A DNA stretch of 64,000 nt, from the NCBI GenBank assembly GCA_903842345.1, contig CAIMLR010000028.1, positions 62,001 to 126,000 on the forward strand. Reading direction: 5' to 3'. Position 1 is the stretch's first letter, and the number at the start of each line of letters is the position of its first letter. The notes below the pieces were generated by a model. That model saw only the letters and a program-made list of their open reading frames with translations, was not told the DNA's origin and made no database searches. Origin of the DNA: an uncultured Myxococcales bacterium (GTDB lineage: Bacteria > Myxococcota_A > UBA9042). Positions 7,540-16,196 of this stretch are shown piece by piece. The translations under genes and the position numbers were made by a program.

Positions 7540-8433
7540 CTACTGGCAGATGGGCGCCGCGCGCACGGCTGCTTCCAGCTGCTCAATCCGCTTGGCCTGC
7601 TCGCGCAACTGCCGCTGCTGCACCTGCAGCGCCGCGACGGACATCGAGAGGTAGCCGTACAGGTCGACCATGTCGCGCCGCGCGTCCACCGCCGGGCTGT
7701 CGGGCTGGTCGTCAATGATGAAGCCGAGCTGCTGCGGCGCCTGCGGTCCGGCATCCCGGTACTTGTAGGTCGCCAGCTTGGTCGCCAACAATTCCGCCTG
7801 CAGTTGCGCGGCGTCGTCGGCGTCCAGGTAGCGGATGTCCGTCTTCCGGGACCGCCGCGAGATCGGGCAGCCAGCGGCCTTGGGATCCTTGTCGGTGCAT
7901 TTCAGGTGCTGCTGGCAATCGTTGTGCAAATCGCACTCCGCGCCCGCCGTGGTGCACGCTTGACCGGCGACCTGCGCGGCCGTGCACACGCTCATGCCCG
8001 TGGGCGTGGGCTGCACGCTGCCACAGACCGGCGCGCCGCACGTTGCGAACCACTTGGTGGCCGTCGCCTGACAGGAGCCGCCCTTGCTCATCACGACGCC
8101 CGCGGCGTTGGCCTCGCAGCCGTTGCCGTAGTCCTTGCCGTCACAGCCGCAAATCGGCCCGTATTCCAGCGTGCAGACCTGCGGCCTGACCGCGCACGAG
8201 CCTTGGCCGGTGCATTGGCCGACCGGCGCGGTGCAGTACTTGCCGCTGCCGCAGACGTCCGTGCCGACGGTGCAACTCGTTGCCACATCGCCGGCGATCG
8301 CGTCGGTGCCGCTGATCTGGCCATCGTCGCCGCTGCCGGTGTCCGCCGTGACGCCGTCGCCGCCGCTATCCAGCCAGCAGCCGCTGAGTCCGAGGGTAGA
8401 GAGGCTGAGGAGTGTGAGAAAGAAAGCGCGCAT
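7540..8433 (-). CDS. Lipoprotein with Kazal-like module and C-terminal peptidase S74 (intramolecular chaperone) domain
   Basis: The 297-residue protein begins with a lipoprotein signal (LGLSGC, Cys19) and an Asp/Gly-rich linker. Residues about 87-121 form a Kazal-like Cys pattern (YGPICGCDGKDYGNGC). More Cys pairs follow to residue 190. The C-terminal 100 residues contain KTDIRYLDADDAAQLQ, YKYRD, LGFIIDDQPDSPAVD and VDLYGYLSMSVAALQ. These resemble the S74/ICA autoprocessing chaperone domain of phage tail spikes, which also occurs on bacterial surface proteins. A helical coil (residues 265-290) ends the protein. It is convergent with the selenoperoxiredoxin gene (18-base gap). Function unknown; probably a trimeric or self-assembling surface protein. 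Confidence 0.82.
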   Translation of the reverse strand: MRAFFLTLLSLSTLGLSGCWLDSGGDGVTADTGSGDDGQISGTDAIAGDVATSCTVGTDVCGSGKYCTAPVGQCTGQGSCAVRPQVCTLEYGPICGCDGKDYGNGCEANAAGVVMSKGGSCQATATKWFATCGAPVCGSVQPTPTGMSVCTAAQVAGQACTTAGAECDLHNDCQQHLKCTDKDPKAAGCPISRRSRKTDIRYLDADDAAQLQAELLATKLATYKYRDAGPQAPQQLGFIIDDQPDSPAVDARRDMVDLYGYLSMSVAALQVQQRQLREQAKRIEQLEAAVRAAPICQ

Positions 8434-8506
8434 GACCGACCCGTTTGGGCATCAAGCCCACCCAAAGGATAGGCCAATTCTGCCGGGTCGCAAGTCAGCG
8501 GCGAGG

Positions 8507-9586
8507 CTACGGCTGGAGCGCGGGGTGGTTCTCGCGCAGCCACGTCACCGTGTCGGCCAGCGTCTGATACGGCGGGCGCGACAGGTAGCCGAGCTCGGCC
8601 TCCGCATAGCGGGAGCGGATGTTCCACCAGTGCCCGGCCATTTCGATGACGACCGGATCCGGAAATGGCGACTTGGGCTGCGTCGGCAGGTGCGCGCAGG
8701 CTTCCTCCGCCGCGGCCGCCAGCGCCCACGCCACGCTTTGCGGCACCACGCGCGTCGGCGCCGGCACGCCGGAGACGTCCTGGACCATGCGGAAGAACTC
8801 TTCGATCGACGTCGACGTCCCGCCGAGGTGATACACCGGCCGCGCCGCCGGATGCCGCAGCGCCCGCAGAAGCGCGGACGAGGCATCGCGGACATCGACA
8901 AAGTGCATTCCGCCGTGGATCAGGAACGGAAACTGCCGCCGCAAGTGCTTGATCACATGGCCCGTTGAGCGGAACTTGTGATCCCCCGGCCCCAACAGCA
9001 CCGGCGGCCGCACGACCGTCAGCGTCACGCCCAGCTCCGCCGCCAGCATGCGCGCCTGCTTCTCCGCCTGGATCTTGCTGTCGTAGTACGGCCAGTTGCG
9101 CACCGTCTGATCGACGTACGGCGCGTCCTCCAGCGCGAACTTGTCCGGCCGATTGAAGCACGCGACCGTGCCCGAGGTCGAGGCAAACACGATGCGGCAC
9201 GTGTGCTTGCTGGCGAGGCGCACCATGCGCAGCAGACCCTGGATGTTGGTCTCGTAGATGTCCTGCGGATTGCGCCGCGAGTGCCGGACGACCGCCGCGA
9301 GGTGCAGGATGCCGCCCAGACCGTTCAGCCGCGGATCCCGCAGCCACGCGTCGTCCCCCGTTACGCCGCCCTGGATCAGGTCGACCGGCCCGAGCGCCGC
9401 AGTCCAAGCCATCGCGTGCCATTCCGCCGGGTTGCGCACGAGCGCGCAGATGTGCGTGTCCGGTTCCTGCGCGCGAATCGCCTGAAGCACGTGCCGGCCG
9501 AGAAACCCGGTCGCGCCCGTCACGAGCACGGAATGCGCCTTGCGCGTCGGGACGCGGATGGCCGTCTTGTCGTCTTGCGCTGCCAT
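8507..9586 (-). CDS. Extended SDR / NAD-dependent epimerase family, third gene of ether-lipid operon
   Basis: This 359-residue SDR has TGATGFLG (residues 23-30), a FASTSGTV segment for the active-site Ser, and YYDSK for the Tyr-Lys pair at roughly residues 155-165. Its ATG at 9586 lies one base after the stop of the acyl-CoA reductase/acyltransferase gene, so it is the last cistron of the three-gene unit that starts at 14257. Known ether-lipid synthesis needs a reductase that converts 1-alkyl-DHAP to 1-alkyl-glycerol-3-phosphate. This SDR is a positional candidate for that step, although the characterised eukaryotic enzymes are classical rather than extended SDRs. Family assignment is firm; the pathway role is inference. 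Confidence 0.86.
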   Translation of the reverse strand: MAAQDDKTAIRVPTRKAHSVLVTGATGFLGRHVLQAIRAQEPDTHICALVRNPAEWHAMAWTAALGPVDLIQGGVTGDDAWLRDPRLNGLGGILHLAAVVRHSRRNPQDIYETNIQGLLRMVRLASKHTCRIVFASTSGTVACFNRPDKFALEDAPYVDQTVRNWPYYDSKIQAEKQARMLAAELGVTLTVVRPPVLLGPGDHKFRSTGHVIKHLRRQFPFLIHGGMHFVDVRDASSALLRALRHPAARPVYHLGGTSTSIEEFFRMVQDVSGVPAPTRVVPQSVAWALAAAAEEACAHLPTQPKSPFPDPVVIEMAGHWWNIRSRYAEAELGYLSRPPYQTLADTVTWLRENHPALQP

Positions 9587-9587
9587 G

Positions 9588-12296
9588 TCAGGTTCCTGTC
9601 GCGCTTTCCGGCCACAGGGCCGTTGAGGCGCTCAAATCCGCGCACGCCGCGAGGTAGTGCGGCAAGGCGTGGGCATTCTGGCCCCACGTGTGACCCCACT
9701 GCGGATGCGTGACGAGCACGCCCCGCTGGGTCAGATCGGCAAAAGCGCCTTGCAGATGCGGAAGGTAGGATTGCGGTGCATCGTACAGCACCGTCTGCGG
9801 CGAACCGTGGCGCGGCGGCCATTCCGCCGGACCGAGCGCCTGTGCCACCGCGCGATAGTCGCGCACGACCGGGGCGAACAGCGCGTGGAGCAGCGCCTGC
9901 AACTGCGGATCGCGCAGATCCGCCAGGGACTTCGCCTGCGTCGCCGCAAACCCGTTCTGCGCGATGTGGTGTTCCACGACCGGATGGCTCGGCCACGTCG
10001 CCGCGGCATCGCCGTAGAACCAGTGCTGCCAGTTGTGGCGCATGCACAGTTCCGCCGCTTCCGTGAGCTCAGCCTCCGCCGCCAGCGGGCTATCCAGTAC
10101 CACGCCGCCGCGCGCCTGGATCGCGTCGCGCAGCCAATCCACGTCCATGCTGCCCAGCTGGTTTTGCTGCAGGAACGCCCGCAGATGGTGCGTCGTCGTC
10201 GCCGTCGCCGCCTGCAACTCCGCCATGATGTTGCGGCTGACCTCACGCACGTCGCTCTGCAGGTCCATCGCCACCGGCTCACCCGCGGCCAGGTGGATGC
10301 GCCCCAGATTGACCTGGCCGTCGACCATCCGCAGCGTCCAGCGCAGCAGCGCAGCGAGCTGCATCTCCGGCTTTTGGTAGCCCGTCAGCTCGCGAATCAG
10401 CGCGTCCTCTTCCGGCACGCGGTCGTACGTAATCGCGATCGGCACCATCGTGAACCGCTCGCCGGTCGACTGCAGGCAACGCAGCAAGCCCGTGCGCGGC
10501 GCGAGAAACTGCCGACTGCGGCTCCGCTGGCCCTCGATGAAGAACTGGAGCGTCTCCCGCTGCTCCACGAGGTCATGCACCTGGCGGGTCAGCGCCGAGT
10601 CCGCCTTGCCCTGGCCGCGCTTCAGGTAGAACGCATGCGTGTGGCGGAACAGCTCGCCGAGGATCGGAATCCGCGAGAACTCTTCAGCCGCGGCGATGTG
10701 CGGAATCGCGATGCCGAGATCCGGCCGGTCAAAAAACAGGTAGGAACACAGCAGAAAATCCATGTAGCTGCGGTGATTGGGCACCAGCACGGGCAGCGTG
10801 TTCGGCGGCAGCGCGCGCACGGCGGCCTCAAAACTCGGCCGATCGAACGTGACCTGCGTCGCGCATTGGCGCAGCGCCTTGCGGATTGCCAGCGCAAATG
10901 AGCGGATCGCCCAATTGCCCTGCGGCTGGCGCATTGCCCACAGCAGGTCCTGGCCGTTGTCCTTGTGCTGCTTGCCGCCAAACACCATCTGCGTGGCGTC
11001 TTTTTTCATCAGGTGGCGGTAGACGCCGCGGCAAATCAGCTCGATGTAGCCGTCCACCGTCCAGTGCGGATCGCCCGTCGGATCGGTGGCACGAAAGTCG
11101 AACGTGTTGTGGGTAAAGTACGGAAACGCGCGGTTCAGGAACTTCAACTTCTCGCCGACGCGGGTCGCTTGCCGGAGCTTCTTGTGCTGTTGGGCCACGC
11201 GCAGGCCAATGCGCGCGACCTGGAGCGGCGCGCGGTGGTGGCGCATTTCCTCCAGGGCAAACCGGCGCGACGCCGGGCCGATCCACGAGACGTCCGGATA
11301 GCGATCGATCACATGGCGCTGGAAGAATTTGACGATGCCGGAGACGGATTGCGTCGACGTCGGATTCTGCGGCAGGCCCGCGACGGCGTAGCGGATGCGC
11401 ATCGGCCGCTCGGCTTCGGTCAGGAAGCAGGCGTCAATCACGCGCTTGGCCACGATGTCGCACGGCACCACGTCCAGGCGGCTGTCCGGATCGGCGACGA
11501 GGACGCGGAGATGGCCGGTGCCAATCAGCGCGACAAATCCGGCAAAGGCCGCCGCGGAATCGATCCACGCCGGGAATGGATGCTGAAGGCACGCGGAGAC
11601 GACCGACGGTCGCACGATGGAGATCGGCACGTGGCCGCGCCGCTCGCTCAGCAGGTGTTCCGCCAGGCACTTGGTGAACGTGTACGTGTTCGGGTGCCCC
11701 GTCACGCGCAGCAGCTCCTTTTCGTCCGCGGTCCCGTCCAGAATCGCCTGGTACGTCTCGGCCGGGGAAATCGGCAGCGCCACGAGCTGTTCCAGCACCG
11801 GACCCTGATTCTCCCGCCACGGGGTCACGTACGCGGTCGACACGCTGACCATGTGTTTGAGTCGCAGGCAGCGCTGCGCCAAGCCGAGCACGTGCAGCGC
11901 GGCCGTGATGTTGGAGTTCGCCGCCTCGGCGACGGGCAAATCGAAATCGACCGACGCCGCGCAGTGGATGATGTGCGTCACCCGTGTGGTCAGCAGCTTC
12001 TGGTCGTTGCGGCTCAGGTCGCAGTGCTCGCGCGTGAGCTCGCCGTGCACGACGTGGCAGAACGCCGGCCACTCGTCGCCCAGCAACTGGAACGCCGGGG
12101 ACTGCACGACTTCCGTTTCAAAACGCTGCTCCGCCGTGCGGTCTTTCTTGCCGCGCACGAGGACGTAGACCTTCTCCAGGCCCAGCTCTTCCCGCCGGCG
12201 AACCAGCTCGGCGAGGACAACCTTGCCGACAAAACCGGTCGCGCCGGTCAACAGCAAGTGGGCGCCGTGCAGGGATGCGATTTTCATGCCACTCAT
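9588..12296 (-). CDS. Fusion: fatty acyl-CoA reductase plus glycerol-3-phosphate/DHAP acyltransferase
   Basis: The 902-residue protein joins two enzymes. Residues about 1-480 are a male-sterility-type fatty acyl-CoA reductase: TGATGFVG (17-24), VSTAYV, YTFTK near 205, then a FAR C-terminal helical region. Residues about 480-760 are a PlsB/DHAPAT-type acyltransferase with NHRSYMD (motif I, His508) and EGQRSRSR (motif III, from 588). About 140 further residues form an unassigned C-terminal region. The reductase would make fatty alcohol from acyl-CoA, and the acyltransferase would acylate DHAP (or glycerol-3-phosphate). Together they supply both substrates of the alkyl-DHAP synthase encoded just upstream, whose stop overlaps this ATG (ATGA). 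The fusion places two peroxisomal plasmalogen enzymes of animals (FAR1 and GNPAT equivalents) on one chain. Confidence 0.9.
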   Translation of the reverse strand: MSGMKIASLHGAHLLLTGATGFVGKVVLAELVRRREELGLEKVYVLVRGKKDRTAEQRFETEVVQSPAFQLLGDEWPAFCHVVHGELTREHCDLSRNDQKLLTTRVTHIIHCAASVDFDLPVAEAANSNITAALHVLGLAQRCLRLKHMVSVSTAYVTPWRENQGPVLEQLVALPISPAETYQAILDGTADEKELLRVTGHPNTYTFTKCLAEHLLSERRGHVPISIVRPSVVSACLQHPFPAWIDSAAAFAGFVALIGTGHLRVLVADPDSRLDVVPCDIVAKRVIDACFLTEAERPMRIRYAVAGLPQNPTSTQSVSGIVKFFQRHVIDRYPDVSWIGPASRRFALEEMRHHRAPLQVARIGLRVAQQHKKLRQATRVGEKLKFLNRAFPYFTHNTFDFRATDPTGDPHWTVDGYIELICRGVYRHLMKKDATQMVFGGKQHKDNGQDLLWAMRQPQGNWAIRSFALAIRKALRQCATQVTFDRPSFEAAVRALPPNTLPVLVPNHRSYMDFLLCSYLFFDRPDLGIAIPHIAAAEEFSRIPILGELFRHTHAFYLKRGQGKADSALTRQVHDLVEQRETLQFFIEGQRSRSRQFLAPRTGLLRCLQSTGERFTMVPIAITYDRVPEEDALIRELTGYQKPEMQLAALLRWTLRMVDGQVNLGRIHLAAGEPVAMDLQSDVREVSRNIMAELQAATATTTHHLRAFLQQNQLGSMDVDWLRDAIQARGGVVLDSPLAAEAELTEAAELCMRHNWQHWFYGDAAATWPSHPVVEHHIAQNGFAATQAKSLADLRDPQLQALLHALFAPVVRDYRAVAQALGPAEWPPRHGSPQTVLYDAPQSYLPHLQGAFADLTQRGVLVTHPQWGHTWGQNAHALPHYLAACADLSASTALWPESATGT

Positions 12297-14257
12297 GCGG
12301 CACCTCCAGCTTTGGATGTTGCGCGCGGGCGCTTGGCGGGCGCCGGCGTGACCACAGGGACGGCGATGGGCGCAGCGGCGGGCGCGGCTTCTTGGTTGTG
12401 GCAGCCAAAAATGTCGGTCGGATCCAACGCCTTCTTGGCCTGCACCCGCCAGCTCAGCCCGGCGTCACTCATGATTTTCGGCAGGTAGTCCTGCCGCAGC
12501 TTGCCCACGCCGTGATGGTGGGAAAGCGAGCCGCCCTGCGCGAGGATCTCGTCGCGGGCGACATTCTCCAGCTCGTGGTAGACGTCCGTCGGATTCTCCA
12601 CGCCCTTGTAATGAAAAGCGAAATAGAAGTAGACGCAAACGCCGGTTTCATAGATTTGCGTCACGCGGCAGGTGATGAACGGAGTGCCAGGCAGGCCGCG
12701 TTTCTGGTGTTCGTCCCACACGCGCTTCTTGACGCCTTCGCACAGCGGAATCACCTGCGACCACGGGACGCTCGTCTCGAACGACTCGGCCAACACCCAG
12801 TGTTTCATCACGAAATCGCGGATGTACGCGATGCTGTAGGTCAACTGGTAGCCACGCGAACCGTTCTCCGCGCCCGCCTTCATGCCGCTGTGCTTGGCGG
12901 CGATGCCGTAAACGCGCGCTTCCTGCGCCGCCACGTCTTCCTTGGCGCCTTCAAAAACCAACGTGCACGCGACCATCTGCGTCGGGTCAAACCCCTTGAT
13001 CTGCGTCACGAAGATCTTCTCGATCTTGGACTTCTGCACGTGCCAGCCTTCTGACGCCGGCTTGAGCGCCTGGCCAAACTGGAACTGCAGGTTGTCCATC
13101 AGCCGCACGGACGCGGGCCAGTTGCCGGCGTGCGCCAGCTCGTACATGAACGCGACGCCTTGCTCAAAGGTCGGGAACAGGATGGAGCCGTAGTTCTGCA
13201 CCTCCGGCAGCGGAAACAGCTTGACGACCGCGCCCGTGATGATGCCCAGCGTGCCTTCCGAGCCAAAGAGCCAGAGCCGCGGATCGATGCCCACGGATTC
13301 GCGCGGGCCGACGGACGAGCGCTCGATCTTGCCCTGTGCGGTGACGACGTGGACGTCGAGCACGATGTCCTCGATGTTGCCGTACCGGTTCTTCTTCATG
13401 CCGGAAGCATGCGTCGCGACCCAGCCGCCCATCGTGCTGAACTCGACGCTGTCGGGCTCGTGGCCCATCGTCCAGCCATAGCGGGCGAGGCTCGTGATGA
13501 TGTGGCGGCCGACCGCGCCGGCCTGGATGAACGCCATGCGGTTGACGGGATCGATCCACAGGATCTTGTTCATGCGGCGCATGTCGACCGACACGATGGT
13601 GCGCGTCTCGTTCTCGGGGCAGCGCAGGGCATCGGTCACGTTGGTGCCGCCGCCGTACGGAATCAGAACGACGTTGTGAAGCTTGGCGGCCTCAACAAGC
13701 GCAATCACTTGCTGCTCCTCCGTTGGCCAGACCACGAGGTCCGGGATGCGGCCGAGCTTGGCGAACTTGATGGCGTACATCTCTTCTTGCGTGTGGCCAT
13801 GGCCGTGGCGCAAGCGCGCCGCGCCGTCCACTGTCCACTGGTCGTCCGCCAGAAACGTCTTGATTTCAGACAGGAACGTCGCGTTCGCGATCGGCGCGGG
13901 GTAGTCGGTCGGCGCCGGCCAGGTGCGGATGTCGAGCGGATCAATCGTCACGCTCATCACGCCCTGCACCCACGGCAGCAGGGTCGGCAGGCGCTGGTTG
14001 GAGAGCTCATAGCGCGAGCCGGTCAAGTACACGTCGCCATTGGGCTTGGCCTCAAAAGCGGTGTCGGCAAAGCCCCACATGTCGCTGCTTTCGGTCTCGT
14101 CGCTCACAATCGCCAGCGGCTCGGGCACAAAGCGCGTCTCGCCGCCGCGTGGTGTCGCGGACTCCTGCGGGCGCAGCGCGTCCAGCCACTTGCGCGTCTG
14201 CGCCAGCGCGGCGATGCCGGATTTTCCAACAGTTTCAAGCATCCGCTCGACCGGCAT
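12293..14257 (-). CDS. Alkyldihydroxyacetonephosphate synthase-like FAD-binding oxidase
   Basis: The 654-residue protein carries the vanillyl-alcohol-oxidase-type FAD site PYGGGTNVT (about 199-207), GGWVATHASGMKKNRYG and GSEGTLGIIT. It also has the HHHGVGKLR motif (His580-582), which is diagnostic of alkyl-DHAP synthase. That enzyme exchanges the acyl chain of acyl-DHAP for a fatty alcohol and creates the ether bond. ATG 14257 is chosen because GGAGG lies five bases upstream and the longer in-frame extension (73 codons) is unlike the family. The last 40 residues are an Ala/Pro/Lys tail. It is the first gene of the operon with the reductase/acyltransferase fusion and the SDR. Confidence 0.93.
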   Translation of the reverse strand: MPVERMLETVGKSGIAALAQTRKWLDALRPQESATPRGGETRFVPEPLAIVSDETESSDMWGFADTAFEAKPNGDVYLTGSRYELSNQRLPTLLPWVQGVMSVTIDPLDIRTWPAPTDYPAPIANATFLSEIKTFLADDQWTVDGAARLRHGHGHTQEEMYAIKFAKLGRIPDLVVWPTEEQQVIALVEAAKLHNVVLIPYGGGTNVTDALRCPENETRTIVSVDMRRMNKILWIDPVNRMAFIQAGAVGRHIITSLARYGWTMGHEPDSVEFSTMGGWVATHASGMKKNRYGNIEDIVLDVHVVTAQGKIERSSVGPRESVGIDPRLWLFGSEGTLGIITGAVVKLFPLPEVQNYGSILFPTFEQGVAFMYELAHAGNWPASVRLMDNLQFQFGQALKPASEGWHVQKSKIEKIFVTQIKGFDPTQMVACTLVFEGAKEDVAAQEARVYGIAAKHSGMKAGAENGSRGYQLTYSIAYIRDFVMKHWVLAESFETSVPWSQVIPLCEGVKKRVWDEHQKRGLPGTPFITCRVTQIYETGVCVYFYFAFHYKGVENPTDVYHELENVARDEILAQGGSLSHHHGVGKLRQDYLPKIMSDAGLSWRVQAKKALDPTDIFGCHNQEAAPAAAPIAVPVVTPAPAKRPRATSKAGGAA

Positions 14258-14525
14258 GATTCCTCCAAGACCCTTCAAAGACCGCTTGCGCCGCCGTTCG
14301 CTCGTTGTCCTCACGACAACGGCTTTGGCTGTCGAACAGCCCGAAACCGCGGCAATTGCCCATCGACTGTCCCCGGCGCAGCGGCGAAAGTCTAACTCAG
14401 ACCTAACCGGTCCGACAAGCGAGCAGGATCCAGTCCAAGTGTCAGGATTATTGTCACGGTTTGGTCGCGATCGCAAGCAGAGGCTGTCAAGTGTGTCACC
14501 GTTGCGTAGCGGCCCAACGGTCCCG
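14258..14525 (-). promoter_or_regulatory. Upstream region of the ether-lipid operon with a short hairpin
   Basis: These 268 bases lie between the IMPase gene stop and the alkyl-DHAP synthase start and should hold the operon promoter, unless transcription continues from the right. A perfect 7-bp hairpin (CGTTGTC 14303-14309, loop 14310-14314, GACAACG 14315-14321) sits in the predicted leader. A TTGACA on the minus strand (near 14488-14493) has no good -10 partner, so I do not call a promoter. Confidence 0.35.
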
Positions 14526-15392
14526 CTACGGCTGAACGGGGTGCCACGGGGGCGCGCCGGGGCCCTGGACCAGATCGATCAGCTCGGCATGCACGTGCCC
14601 GTTGGACGCCAGCGTCCGGCCGGCAAAAACGTCGTGCTGCGCGCCATCGAAGTCAGAAAGTTCGCCGCCGGCCGCCGCGACGATCGCGCACCCGCCAACG
14701 AGGTCCCACGGCGCCAGACCGGGCTCGTAGTACGCATCCAGCCGGCCAGCCGCCACTTCACACAGGTCCAGTGCCGCCGAACCACCGCGCCGCACGCAAT
14801 GCGCGCGCTCGAGCGCCCGGCCCAGCCACGCGAGGATCTGCGGCAGTCGCTCGCGGCGATCGTACGGGAAGCCCGTGGCGACAAGCGCCTTTGCCATCGT
14901 CGCGACGCGCGAGACGTGGATGGGCTGACCGTTGCACGTCGCCGGCAAACCGACCCCGCCCACGAAGATCTCCCGCCGCGCTGGCGCCAGCACGACGCCC
15001 AGCACCGGCCGACCGTAGTGCAGCAGGCCGATCGACACGCAGAAGTTGAGGTGCGTGTGCGCGAAGTTCGTCGTGCCGTCCAGCGGATCCACGACCCAGC
15101 ACCAACGCAGCGTCGGCACGCGCGATCGCATGGCTCGTGCCCCATCGCGGCCATCGGTTTCCTCGGCGAGAAACGCGTCCTGCGGAAACGCCGTGCGCAG
15201 CTCCGACAACACACTCGCTTCCGACTCGCGATCGGCGATTGTCACCAGGTCGATCGGCGACTTCTCCTCAATCCGCTCCAACTTCCCGTAGTGGCCCATC
15301 AGCACCGCGCCGCCTTGTTCCGCCGCCCGGAGCGCAATCTTGAGGCGGGCGGCCATTTCCGCCGTCGGGATCTCGTTCCTCTGTCCAGTCAT
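14526..15392 (-). CDS. Inositol monophosphatase family protein
   Basis: The 288-residue protein shows the three metal-binding motifs of the IMPase/SuhB/CysQ superfamily: an EET acidic pair near residue 77, DPLDGTTNF from Asp102, and WDLVGG (Trp229-Asp230) where the family has WD.AAG. It should dephosphorylate a sugar or nucleotide phosphate with Mg2+. Inositol-1-phosphate is the usual assignment; PAP or histidinol-phosphate phosphatase activity cannot be excluded. It lies downstream of the thioredoxin lipoprotein on the same strand after a 114-base gap. Confidence 0.9.
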   Translation of the reverse strand: MTGQRNEIPTAEMAARLKIALRAAEQGGAVLMGHYGKLERIEEKSPIDLVTIADRESEASVLSELRTAFPQDAFLAEETDGRDGARAMRSRVPTLRWCWVVDPLDGTTNFAHTHLNFCVSIGLLHYGRPVLGVVLAPARREIFVGGVGLPATCNGQPIHVSRVATMAKALVATGFPYDRRERLPQILAWLGRALERAHCVRRGGSAALDLCEVAAGRLDAYYEPGLAPWDLVGGCAIVAAAGGELSDFDGAQHDVFAGRTLASNGHVHAELIDLVQGPGAPPWHPVQP

Positions 15393-15439
15393 CGTCTGCT
15401 CCGTTCATGTGGCTAAACTCTTTGATCTGCTTGAATTGC

Positions 15440-15457
15440 CCGAGCTCGTCGGCTCGG
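15440..15457 (-). terminator. Weak hairpin after the thioredoxin lipoprotein gene
   Basis: CCGAGC (15440-15445) pairs with GCTCGG (15452-15457) around a 6-base loop. It lies downstream of the stop of the thioredoxin-like gene on the minus strand. No T-run follows, so it could be an inefficient or Rho-assisted terminator, or chance in GC-rich DNA. Confidence 0.25.
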
Positions 15458-15506
15458 CCTGATGCATTTTGGCCTGTGACCGCGGGCGTTTGAGCGCGAA
15501 CTTCGG

Positions 15507-16031
15507 TCAACGCGTCGCGGTTGGCAGCGCCAGCAATTCCTGCAGCCGCGGGCGCATCTGTGCGACGGCGCCTTCGCCTTTGACCGACCCCTGCATCCCG
15601 CGGCCATTGCCCTTGCCGTCCGCGCCGGGCAAGGCGATGAGCGGAATCATCTCCGAGCGGTAGCCATCCGCGGCGAGGCGATCGCGATCGCGATCGAGGT
15701 CGAACTCCAGCAGGCGCAGGTCGCTGAACGCGTCATCCAATTCGCCCGCCTTGGCGGCATCGTGGAATCGGCGGCACGGCTCACACCAGGTTGCGCCGAC
15801 ATAGACGAGCAGTCGCCGTCCGTCCGCCTGGGCGCGCGCCAGCTCCGCCTGCACGTACGGCGCAATCGGGCCGTCGGGCAGGGCGCTCACCACCTCGATA
15901 TGCCGCTTGCCTGGCGTCACGTCCGGCGCGGGCGCGAGGACCGCAATCGGCTTGGTTGGCTGGGCCACAACCGGCGGCGCCGCCTCGCGTTGGCACGCCG
16001 CCAACCACACCACTGCGAGCATTCTGCGCAT
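15507..16031 (-). CDS. Thioredoxin-fold lipoprotein
   Basis: The 174-residue protein starts with a short lipoprotein signal (VVWLAAC, Cys13) and a Pro/Ala linker. A thioredoxin domain follows with the active site WCEPC (Trp82, Cys83, Cys86), then the family's cis-Pro region (EMIPLIALPGADG). ATG 16031 has GGAGG upstream; longer in-frame starts run through unrelated antisense sequence. It would act in the periplasm on disulfides. It is one of three extracytoplasmic thiol/selenol redox-fold lipoproteins in the window (with the peroxiredoxin at 6799 and the rhodanese at 37439), and so is a conceivable reductant for the peroxiredoxin; that link is speculation. Confidence 0.87.
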   Translation of the reverse strand: MRRMLAVVWLAACQREAAPPVVAQPTKPIAVLAPAPDVTPGKRHIEVVSALPDGPIAPYVQAELARAQADGRRLLVYVGATWCEPCRRFHDAAKAGELDDAFSDLRLLEFDLDRDRDRLAADGYRSEMIPLIALPGADGKGNGRGMQGSVKGEGAVAQMRPRLQELLALPTATR

Positions 16032-16196
16032 TCCCCGGCCTCCGTTCAGTGCCCGGCGAACCGGTACCCTCGTCAGACGCGGGACGCTACCACGACGCCC
16101 AATCGCCGCAAACGGGGACTTTTTGCCCCACCGGCGCGGCGGCCGCTTGTGCCTCGGTCGCGGCCAAGCTAGCGTGTGCCGCTGGAGGTGCGACCG

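Noticed and set aside
10965-12488. A 507-codon antisense frame over the reductase-acyltransferase gene.
   Set aside because: No recognisable domain; the opposite strand has clear catalytic motifs and a ribosome-binding site.
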